64,000 nucleotides of DNA from Cyanophora paradoxa (Eukaryota; Glaucocystophyceae; Cyanophorales; Cyanophoraceae). Position 1 is the stretch's first letter. Every line of letters starts with the position of its first letter. The position numbers were made by a program, and so were the translations under genes. The stretch spans positions 52,751 through 116,750 of the forward strand of contig QPMI01000634.1 of assembly GCA_004431415.1 (NCBI GenBank), written 5' to 3'. Of the stretch, positions 20,555-29,547 are shown piece by piece. The notes under the pieces were generated by a model. The model was not told the origin of the DNA. It worked only from the letters and a program-made list of their open reading frames with translations, and did no database searches.

Positions 20555-23500
20555 TTAGTTCGCCGCGTGCAGGGCGAGGGCGGCGACGATTGTGGCGAGG
20601 CCGCAGAGGACGCTCGAGAGAAGCGAGCTCTGTGCGCGAAAGAGGGGGCAGGCGTAAGCGCTATTTCAAGCAGGAGATCAATGGCAGGAGAGTAAGCCCG
20701 CGAACCGCGTAGTTGGACGCTGCAGAGTTCGGCCAGTAGGGCACCGAAGCGCTGGTTCCGACCGGCGTCCACTTGAAAGCCTGCGCGCACAGCGTTGGAA
20801 ATCATGATCATAATTGAAAATCTCGAGACCGAGTTCTTTATAAAGTGTCTAAAAGCGTTCTGCGGAGCGACGACGAACCCCGCCGATGACGATGGGCACG
20901 AATGCGGGCGCCCCCGTGGCAGGCTCGATGCGGAGGTCGTACTGCGGGAGAGTGAGGTGCGCGAAGTCGAATCGCGAGCGCAGGGACGAACGGCGGTGTT
21001 TGCCGCGAACTGGAGGAGGCTACGGCGCAGCTGCGGGGCCTCTGCGAAGGCAAGGGCTCAAATTCGGCAGAGGAACGCATTCGAATGGGCTGCAGTCGAC
21101 CGGGCGCACTGAACTTGAGGACGACGTCGCTGCCCTGAGCCTCGACGGACTCCTGCGTCGCCGGGCGCCTCGTCGTGCCGTCCGCGCTCATGATGAAGAC
21201 GTCCACCTTGACCCCGACCTGCGGATTTAAACCGGTAAATACGAAAGCGTTTAACCCTCAAACCATCAATGTTCGGGGGCACCTCGAGAACACCGGTCAC
21301 GGGAACAACGATGAACTCATTCGCGCCGGAACCGGTCTGCCGGAGCCTGCTTCAGGCTGCCGTGTGCAGGTGCGCTTGCGGCGAATTAAATTTAGAGTAC
21401 CTGCGGTGCGGTGATGGCGGCCTCGGGCAGCTGGACCTTGAACACAGTCTTGCCGTCCTTGTCCTGTCCAGCGAACGCTTGTAATCAGCCCATCACAAAA
21501 GGAAGTAGGCTGAATCGATCACGAGATACAAATACCTTCTCCTCCTTGAAGTCCGACGGCTTGAACTAATCGAGTGCGATATTCGTCATGGCTTGTGCCT
21601 CGCGTCGGACTAGGATATATAAATGAATACGAACCTTGAACTTGCCGACGACGACCTCGATCGACTGGTTCTTGGTGATGAACGGCTGCGCGCGGCGCGG
21701 CGGGATTCAACGACAACGACGCCGGAGACGCCGAGGGGACTCAGAGGGGCCGCACCAGCGGCGGCACGGCGGCCGGAGTCGGGGCCGGTGTCGGCGTGGG
21801 CTGATTCTGCTGCTGCTGCTGGCTGGGCGTCGCGGCGGGCGTCGGAGTGGCGTCCGTGGCCGTCGTCGAGGGGACCGTGGTGGGCGTCGGGACGGCATCC
21901 GAGGACGTGGGGGGCGTGGGAGACGGCGCGGCCAGCGCGGAGGGCGACGGAGAGGGCGACGGGGACGGCGAGGGCGACGGGGTAGGTGACGGAGTGGGAG
22001 ATGGAGACGGCGTCGGGATGTACACTGGCGCGGTGAGTGATTAGCGCCGATCGTTTAATTTCAGCTAGAATTCTTTAAATTGAATCAGAGAGATTCGGGG
22101 CGATTTATTTGCCGCTGTTAATGATCAGCGCACCCGTGCCGTTCAGTCGGTGAGCGAATACGAAGTCTGCACCGTAGTCTGCCATGCCCGATCCGGTCTT
22201 TCCTCGCCATGCGGCGTAGAAGACCGCGTTGTCCCGCACGCCAAGGCTAGTAAGCCCAAGTCCGGGATACTCATAGGTGGTCGTCCCTTCAACGGGTTCG
22301 GTGCTGCGCTGAGTGTGAATGGCGCTTTTGTGTCTCCCCCCCCCCCCCCCCATAATTATAAGCTCACCCATTGACTTTTTCGATCCTCTCTTCAAGCACC
22401 TCGGCACCCGTGGAGTCGAACGACATGATGAAACTGGAGGACGCAGTGCCATCCTTGAAGACCGAGACAAGCAAACGCCAGAAGCCGTACGCGTTCTTTA
22501 CGACGGTGGCGGACTGAGGCAATGCCGCGGTGGTGATCTCGGCGAAGGCCGAGCCGGTAGCCGACGAGCCCGTTGCATCCACCTGCGAAAGTAGATCGTG
22601 ATCGGCCAACGGCGAGCTGGAATAACATCGGGATAAAAGATAAGCTCGCACCTTGTAGATCGCCATTTTGGAACTCGTTTTGTTGACGAAAGCGACCTGC
22701 GAGTCCGTGAGGCGTCACATGCGCATGCATAATCATGAAGCAGTTATTAAGTTAAGCAAATTCGAACGTAGAAGATGGGCTTGGTGTTGACTTCTTCCAC
22801 AGCAAGTGCCACCGGCGTATAGGTGTTTCCAGCGTTGGTGGCCCCATAGTCTGGCATGCCAGCTGAAGCGGGAAATTTGAATACTGTCTCGTTGGTGGCG
22901 CCTGAGACAAGCATATCGATATCAGTGCCGGGAAAGAACGTTTGCAGAGCTAGCGTATAACGTGCACCATCTGCGGAGTAGCCGAGAAGGGCTGATTCAG
23001 GCGCAGACTGCAGCAGACTGCGCTTGGGAGAAGCAACATATGGAATGCCAATCCAGTACACGCGGCCGCCGTGCGACGCGAGAGCGCCAGGAGCGGGATA
23101 GTACTTGTAACCTGCACGCAGATATTCAGAGGATTTCTCCACGGTTAACGATCGCGATTGCAATTTTGCACAAACCTTCAATGGTGCCGCTGGTCTGTGG
23201 GCCGCCCTCAAAGTCGCTTAATACTGTGAATGTGTAAAAAGTCTTGATCGTGTTCGCAGTCGGATCGGAGTTGAGCGTGACGACGCCGATCACTGGCTTC
23301 ACTTTCAAATTGGCGTCGCCTAGCGCGAGGAAGAAGAGTGAAGATGCAGAGCCGACGGCAAGGGTGCCGCTTTGGTAAGGAGCCTTGCCGTTCCTGTCCC
23401 GATATAAGCTCGATACAAGGGCATATCTTGAGATTGTACATGTATCGAGCTTACGCACGCGAAACCGGCCACAGGTGCGGTGGTCCCGATAGCCGGAACC

Positions 23501-24233
23501 GCAGCAGCGCCCGCGTCCGGCGGTCGGGGCCAGTTCTGAGTGCCGGTGGCCAAAAGTGCATCTGCGTACGTACAAACCACATTTTAGTGCATTGACTGTC
23601 AAAGAACTCATGCAACTCATGCATTAGTGCATAGATGGCCATATGCATGGCGCACCAGTGCTAGGACCCATAACGAGCTTGCTTGCGCAGTTGCTGTCAA
23701 CGCGGTAGATGCCGTAGTAGCCGGCAACGTACAAGTAGTCATCGAAAGTCGAGTAAGCCATTCCTGAGGCAGCCGTTTAGTAATGCAATAAATGCATATC
23801 AAATCGCAGGCCAGTATTCATACCGAAAATGTCGCGAAAATTAGCGGCCGTTCCAGCTCCTACGCCGGCTTCTGGTCAGTACGTGCACGTGCAAGCGCTA
23901 GCTATAGGATCGGGTGTGGGACGGTCGCGAAGGTACGTAACCGTACCTTCTGTTCCAACCGCTTGGGTAGCGGTGGAGAGATACTTTCCAGCGCAAAACA
24001 AAGAGCCGCCCTTCTCGAGGGCATCGGGATTGGCAGGAGGGGTCGCCGCCGCTGCGGCGGGCAATCGCGCGTGAGGGACGACATCGATGTCAACCCAACG
24101 AGCTCGAGTTGGCACGTTTCGCTGCAGCTGCGGCGTTTTTCCCCAAGCGCTTCTACGCACCGACGAGCGCGATGGTGAACGAGGCGATGACCACCCTCAA
24201 CGCGAATGCGCTCGCGCGCCTAGCCGCGCTCAT
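20555..24233 (-). CDS. Secreted GPI-anchored-type surface protein, copy 2
   Basis: Paralogue of the gene at 6158-9799 with the same exon plan. It starts MSAARRASAFALRVVIAS (signal peptide; exon 1 ends GTC G|GTGCGTAG). The phase-1 junction gives AAATPPANPDALEKGGSLFC. It continues with STFDDYLYVAGYYGIYRVDS, ALASHGGRVYWIGIPY, LLGYSADGARYTL, NAYGFWRLLVSVFKDG, RDNAVFYAAWRGK, the TPSPSP linker with a Gln5 run, EEKDKDGKTVFKVQLPEAAI, ANEFIVVPVTGVLEVPPNI, YDLRIEPATGAPAFVPIVIG, then PYWPNSAASNYA and the hydrophobic tail LLSSVLCGLATIVAALAL to TAA at 20555-20557. Several introns carry copy-specific insertions: a poly-C run at about 22339, TGATCA at 20815 and GGCCATATGCATGGC at 23637. No disabling change was seen, so both copies are probably functional. 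Divergence is highest in the ectodomain (copy 2 NAGNTYTPVALAVEE against copy 1 NGYDEFPMGFAVED). Confidence 0.8.
20815..20820. other. TGATCA insertion relative to paralogue
   Basis: ATCATGATCATAATT here corresponds to ATCATAATT in the inferred ancestor: TCA became TCATGATCA. Copy 1 has its own insertion (ATT to ATTAATATT) five bases further on. Confidence 0.7.
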
Positions 24234-24340
24234 TGCTCTATGACACGAGTGTCGGCGATGTCGCTGCGCTCGCTTTGAATTTGCGCCGGCTGCTCTGCTT
24301 TGAGACTTTGTCGCGCTCGAGTCTCAGAGAGAGTCTCTAA

Positions 24341-25160
24341 CTTGCAAGTTGGCAACTTACTAAAAAAAGTTAAGCTTGGGCGCCGGCCAACTTCGCTAAA
24401 TCCGCGCCGCACGGCGGCCCACGCGTACTACGGTACCGTAGTACGGGCCAACAAATCTTAGCTTCACCGTCCTTCACGTACCGTGGTCCGTGGGTCCGTG
24501 GCACGTTCAAGACTTCTCAGAGTCTGGCCGTGTTTACCGTATACGCAATGGCCCAATGGGGCATGCCGCATGCGCAGACTGGCACTGTCTGGGCCAGTCT
24601 GGCAGCCGCGCGCGAAGTTTTAACCATTAACCATTGCATGCGCAAAAAGAAGTTTTAACCATTGCAAAAAAAGAAGTAATAACCATTGCATGCGCAATTG
24701 TCGTTATACCTAGGGCCGGGCACAGGCCGGCGGCCAAGCCGGCTAGCTAGCCGGCCAATTTGGGCGGGGGGCGCCTGGGCTAGGCGACCAAAACCCCGGC
24801 TTGCCGGGCTGGGAGCGTTTGCGGGGTACTTAAAGAGGCTGATTTGATGGAGCTCGATGTAAAGCTCGAGTTAACGTTGGCTGCCGGCGGCATGCCAAGC
24901 AGCAGGCCCAAGCTTGCCCTGGCCAGCCGAAAATTTCGGGCGCGCGGCCCAGCCGCTAGGGCCAGCCCCGGTGCAAGGACTTGAGATTTTGGGCCAGCCC
25001 CGTTGCAAGCTTCTAGCACTGGCCTATAGGCTATATAGCTAGTTAACGTTATACCGTGCCGGTAGTTGCAACGTATAAAAAAAAGTCAGGAATAGGCTAT
25101 CATAGTATATAGCCAAGTTCGTAACGCATTAAAGAAGCACGTAACGTACGGTAAGTTACG
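24341..25160. other. Non-coding spacer
   Basis: Contains a short direct repeat AAGTTTTAACCATT / AAGAAGTAATAACCATTGCATGCGCA (24615-24690), GGCCGGCTAGCTAGCCGGCC (24735-24757) and a GGCCAGCCC-rich tract. The 79-codon minus ORF at 24780 has no recognisable features. Confidence 0.45.
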
Positions 25161-25560
25161 CATTTTGGAGCGCCGAATTTCGAAATCGGCCCGCCGAAAT
25201 TTTTAAAATTTCGGCCGAAATTTCGGCAAGCCCCCGCCCTCCGGAAATCGTAAACAACATATATGTGGAGTCCCCTTTAACCTAAAACAGACTGCCTAGC
25301 AATGCCTACTAGTGTGTTTAGCAGTGCCTACGGGCGCAGTTAGCCAGTCCCCGCCCCCCGGGCACCCCAACCCCCCACTAGTACTTGCCGCAGTACTAGT
25401 ACTAGTGCCGCAGTGCACGGCCGATATATCGATATTCCGAATATTTTATTGATTATTTATTCTCTTTCGGCGAAATTCGGATTGGAGGGTGCCGAAATTC
25501 GGCCGAAATTCGGAATCTTTCGGAATCTTCGGCTGGCCGAAATTTCGGCCCGGTAACCCT
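25160..25560. mobile_element. Fold-back element, CCGAAATTTCGG family
   Basis: Left part is TTTTGGAGCGCCGAATTTCG...CCGAAATTTCGGCAAG; right part is TTCGGCGAAATTCGG...GGCCGAAATTTCGGCCC. Multiple CCGAAATT / AATTTCGG words in both orientations flank a core with CCCGCCCTCC and ACTAGTACTAGTGC. A partial copy is at 11360-11530. No ORF. Confidence 0.55.
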
Positions 25561-25679
25561 AGTTACGCGGCACTGAAGTAGTAGTCACTACTAGCTATAC
25601 AGAGTCACTAGAAGTCACTAAGACTCACTATATAGAGTTTAGAGTCACTTATAATTAACAGAGTCGATCCCAAATTAAC

Positions 25680-25925
25680 AGACGCTGGAAATTAGTGGAG
25701 CCCGAATTAGTGGACCGAAATCTTGTCTCAGTCCACTAATTTCGATCGGGATCCAGCATTTCGATCCCTGCTGCTGAGCTGCCTCATACAGTACCCCACA
25801 AAATAAACGCCACATACAGGCCTGAAAACGTTTTGGTCCACTAATTTCGGGCTCCAGTATTTCGCCTAATTAAAATTATAAGTTTGATATGATCCACTAA
25901 TTTTCGGCCCAGTATTTTCCTGCTT
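25680..25925. mobile_element. Fold-back element, CCACTAATTTCG family
   Basis: GCTGGAAATTAGTGGAGCCC at the left and GGGCTCCAGTATTTCG plus GATCCACTAATTTTCGGCCCAG at the right are inverted, with further CCACTAATTTCG / GAATTAGTGGACCGAAAT words inside. About 245 bp, no ORF. Same architecture as the other families here: a short word repeated in both orientations near each end. Confidence 0.6.
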
Positions 25926-26013
25926 TACGGTAGTTCGTATAGTTCGTCCGACTCGGCGATCTTCGTCGTATACTCATGATCAGTGTGACTGGCCCAGTGG
26001 TACAGTGGTACTA

Positions 26014-26265
26014 CCGTAGACGACTTAAATACCGCGCCACATATTACCGCGTTCTAAAAGTTTTGCGCCGGTAGGCGCATTAGCGCGGTACCGAATTAGC
26101 GCGTTTTCATCAAATTGGGGTACGGCCCATACAAAACTGCTAGCAAATCTAAGCAAAAGACTATAGCTATTACCGCGCTACCAAATTACCGCGTTATAAA
26201 ATTTTTGAGCGCGGTAATATGGTAGCGCGGTAGTTAAGTCAGCGCGGTATATAAGTCGTCTACGG
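26014..26265. mobile_element. MITE-like element with 24-bp TIR, ACCGCGCT family
   Basis: Ends CCGTAGACGACTTAAATACC and GGTATATAAGTCGTCTACGG form a long near-perfect TIR (one mismatch over about 24 bp). Inside are repeated TTACCGCG / CGCGGTAA and GGTAGCGCGGTA words. 252 bp, no ORF. No clear target-site duplication was visible. Confidence 0.8.
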
Positions 26266-27458
26266 AACGGTAGTGGCCCGCCAGGCCCGGCGGCCAGGGC
26301 CGCCACCGCCGGTCCGCTGCATGCAGCTGCAGGGCCGCCAGTGGCCCGCAAGTTGGCCGCAACCGCCGGTCCGCCGCCCATGGCCACCGGTAGGCTGTAG
26401 CTAGATATACTACTGCTATAGTGATCATCGGATGTTGCCACCAGTAATGTAATGATATATAATGATGCTCTATCATGACGATGATGTGATGCATGATAGA
26501 GTATCGTCATGAAACCCCATGTTATCACCATCGATATCACCCCCCGGTCATCATGCAAATTATACACACCGGGCCGGGCCGGGAGCGAATTAAATTATTA
26601 ACCGGCATGCATATATACGCCCATAGCTACTAGTACTAGGCTAGGCCTTCCGGGATCCATGTGCAAATGCATATGTTCGAATCGCCCTGCGATGAGAATG
26701 ACCGTGGCACGTGCACGCCTTCGAATCCCGCCCGTTCCACAGTTCCAAATTTCTGGTCTATCGATATCGATATCATCATGGCATATATATATGCATACGC
26801 ATGCATGCGCATGGCCCATGGCCATGGCCACCTTGCCTGTCTGCGCCCCCACAGTGCTGCAGTAGACTAGACGTCACTAGAGGCTAGAGCTCGAGCCTCG
26901 GAGCTCGAGGCATGCGCGCAGTGGCTGGTAATATTAATTCACCAAATTTTTAAAAAAACGAATTCGCCGGGCAAATGATTTTTTGAGAGACTACGGTGCA
27001 TGGGGCGAACCCCCCGTAGTTAGTGCGGGCAAATGAACTACGCGGCGATACTATGATATTAGTCTATCCATCCGAAATCAATTATAAAGCCATCCTAGCT
27101 ACCATTACCGTAGTATTACGTGTACTAGCTAATAGCTACACTATGACTCAGTGATAGGCTACGTATACGTATATATACCTGCTGATTGAAGCCTGATTCA
27201 TATATATGTTATGCGGCTTATGCCATGATGCGCTGGTGCTGGACCGGACGGCTAGTGGACTGTGAAGCAGTACTACCATGCAGGCTACTAGGCTAGTACC
27301 AGCTAGCCTGGCAGTAGTAATGCAATATAATGCCAATATTACTAATATACTCACTGAGTGAGGCTGTAGACTCTGAGAATTACTGCAGTATATATATATA
27401 TTATTTTTTTTATATTCCATCGAGCCTCGAGGCTCACGGACTCTAGATCTGACATGTA
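26266..27458. other. Non-coding, palindrome-rich
   Basis: CCGCCGGTCCGC-type repeats (26290-26380). A 26455-26520 segment where TGATGCTCTATCATGACGATGATG is followed by its approximate inverse GCATGATAGAGTATCGTCATGA. TCGATATCGATATCATCATGG, CATGGCCCATGGCCATGGCC, and a fold with ACTACGG / CCGTAGT (26990-27022). No gene. Confidence 0.45.
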
Positions 27459-27757
27459 CTGTAGAACTGGTTAATTTAGTACAGGAAAATAATTAGTACT
27501 TCGCGATTTTGGTCATTTTAGTGGGCGGGAAATATTTGGTAGGTCCGGCCAAACCGCTCCCTAGGGGGGCGTCAGCGGAGGCCCCCCCCGCCCCCCCCGC
27601 GCCCCCGCCGCTGCAGATCGCTGCTGTCAATGTTACGTTACTGTACAAGTCGAGAAACCGCTAGCCCTAGCTGCTCGATAATTAAAACTTTGTTACTTCG
27701 CTCAAAACTTTTTAGTACTATAAATATGCAGCCCACTAAATATTTCTGGTTCTCCAG
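27459..27757 (-). mobile_element. MITE-like element, ACTAAATATTT family, inverted copy
   Basis: Reverse-complement relative of 11919-12153: CTGTAGAACTGGTTAATTT, then ACAGGAAAATAATTAGTACTTCG at the left and AGTACTATAAATATGCAGCCCACTAAATATTTC at the right. Longer by about 65 bp, with a C-rich insert (27560-27615, GGGGGGCG...CCCCCCC). No ORF. Confidence 0.7.
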
Positions 27758-27760
27758 TAC

Positions 27761-27969
27761 ACGGAGTCATCGCGATCGCGATCGAGCTCGAGCGTCTTCA
27801 TTTTTTATCGTGAATGTCGAGCTCGAGACTCGAGCAAATTAGATCAAAATATATATACAGAATCAAATATTACAGATCATAGGGATGGCGGACTCTCGAG
27901 CTCGAGTCTCGAGCTTGACATTTACGATAAAAAATGAAGACGCTCGAGGCTCGAGCTCGATGACTCCGT
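27761..27969. repeat. Long inverted repeat with 70-bp arms
   Basis: The left arm starts ACGGAGTCATCG and the right arm ends CGATGACTCCGT. Between them the arms share GCGTCTTCATTTTTTATCGT and GAGCTCGAGACTCGAG. The left arm carries 12 extra bases, TCG having become TCGCGATCGCGATCG (two rounds of X-X'-X). The right arm has an extra CCTCGAG. The loop (27836-27892) is AT-rich. Confidence 0.75.
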
Positions 27970-28199
27970 GAGCCTCGATCGCGAGGAGTCGATCGCGAGG
28001 ACTCGAGAGTCGAGAGTCGAGGTTCGATCAAATATATACATATATATACTGCATTATATATATCGCGATTCGCGAATGGCAAACCGCGAATTCGAATGGC
28101 AACGAAAAACCTTTGTTTTGGTTTTTTTCATGAACGGCGGACTCTCGAGATCGTGTCTCGACGACTCTCTAGACTCTCTCGCGCGTGACACGACTCACA

Positions 28200-28596
28200 C
28201 AAGTCACTGAGTCCGACGGTCAATGTACATGTCAGTGAGTCAGTGCACGTGTCACTCAGTGATCATGAGGCTGACATGCCATGATGAGCCTCGGCCCTCG
28301 AGCTCATGATGCCAACTGGCAATCATGCCATGATGATGGCCCTCATCACTGAGTCACTGCAGCTGACAGCCTGGCAGCTGCTGACTCTGACACAGTGACA
28401 CTGAGTCATGGGACTCACTGAGTCATGGCGCGGCATGCGCATGCGCATGCCATGATGATCAGCGATGAGTCGCCGATGACTCAGCCGGTCACAGTGTGGC
28501 CGTACCGTAGTACTACTAGTACCGTATCCCGTAGTACCGGGTCGGCCCGCCGGGCCGGCCCGGTCCACCGTGGCACGATCATCGGCGCCGGCGATC
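28200..28596. repeat. Cluster of single-base-spaced palindromes
   Basis: Dense CACTGAGTC / CAGTGACACTGAGTCATG words (7- and 9-base palindromes with one central base), TGCCATGATGATGGC, and GCATGCGCATGCGCATGC at 28434. This is the spaced equivalent (X, n, X') of the tight self-complementary hexamers elsewhere. No gene. Confidence 0.55.
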
Positions 28597-28838
28597 CTAC
28601 CGTGTAATACTTAATAACCGCGCTGACATAACTACTGCGCTACCATATTACTGCGCTCAAAAAGTTTAGAACGCAGTAATTTGGTAGCGCAGTAACACCC
28701 CTTTGGCCTATTACCCCCGTATAATATTTTCCGAGGCCGATGGAACGCAGTAATTTGGTGGCGCAGTAAAGCGCCTACCAGCGCAGAAATTTTAGAACGC
28801 AATAATATGTGGCGCAGTAATTAAGTGTTACACGGTAG
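28597..28838. mobile_element. MITE-like element, ACTGCGCTACCA family, copy 1
   Basis: Termini CTACCGTGTAATACTTAAT and ATTAAGTGTTACACGGTAG are inverted (one mismatch). The interior contains GAACGCAGTAATTTGGTAGCGCAG words on the right and TACTGCGCTACCATATTACTGCGC words on the left, so several nested stems can form. 242 bp, no ORF. A second copy starts 190 bp downstream. Confidence 0.85.
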
Positions 28839-29029
28839 CCAGCGCTAGCCACCTTGCCTGTATACGCGGCATAATACGCCCCCGCAGTGCTGGAGTAGAC
28901 TAGAGGCTGTGGCCGGTAATTCACCAAAAACAAAATAGCTATATATATTATGATAGCACTGGTGACTGGTGCCACTGGCCACTGTGCCCACTGGGCCAGT
29001 GCAGCCTGGCAGGCCGACTCGGCGAGCTA

Positions 29030-29291
29030 TACCGTGTAATACTTAATTACCGCGCTGACATAACTACTGCGCTACCATTCTACTGCGCTCAAAATTTTTA
29101 GAACGCAGTAATTTGGTAGCGCAGTATTACGGTACTATTACCCCCTTGGCTAACAAATAATACGTTTTCGAAGCTGATAGAACGCAGTAATTTGGTAGCG
29201 CAGGCTAGCGCTGCGCGCAGTAAAGCGCCTATCGGCGCAGAATTTTTAGAACGCAGTAATTTGTGGCGCAGTAAATAAGTGTTACACGGTA
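29030..29291. mobile_element. MITE-like element, ACTGCGCTACCA family, copy 2
   Basis: Same termini (TACCGTGTAATACTTAATTACC and AAATAAGTGTTACACGGTA) and same internal words as 28597-28838. It has a 17-bp insert GCTAGCGCTGCGCGCAG at about 29204. Flanked by AGCTA on both sides (GAGCTAT left, AGCTAGG right), a possible short target duplication. Confidence 0.8.
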
Positions 29292-29547
29292 GCTAGGGCC
29301 GCCAGGCCCGTATCATAGCCTAGCAGCAGCAGCGCTAGCAACAGCAGCAACCGCTGAACGGGCGATGCGCCTGCGCCTCCCGGTAGCGCCCCGCCGCTCC
29401 GCCGCGCCCAGCACTGCGGCACTGCAGCGGCAGCGCCGCTTCCCGGAGTCAGGCACTGCAGCTGCTTGCGCAGGCAATGTCACGTGCACACGTGTGCGGA
29501 TCTGCTGCATATGCAATACTATGACTATCTTTACTCGTACTACGATA

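Larger units (their letters stand above)
20330..24340. repeat. Segmental duplication, copy 2
   Basis: Same-orientation homologue of about 5920-9900. It includes the whole gene and both flanks; homology fades about 110 bp upstream of the start codon. Confidence 0.85.

Noticed and set aside
27148-27420. Minus ORF of 90 codons with KKNNIYIY start
   Set aside because: It reads through ATATATAT and CTAGTAC tracts, with no coding bias or motif.
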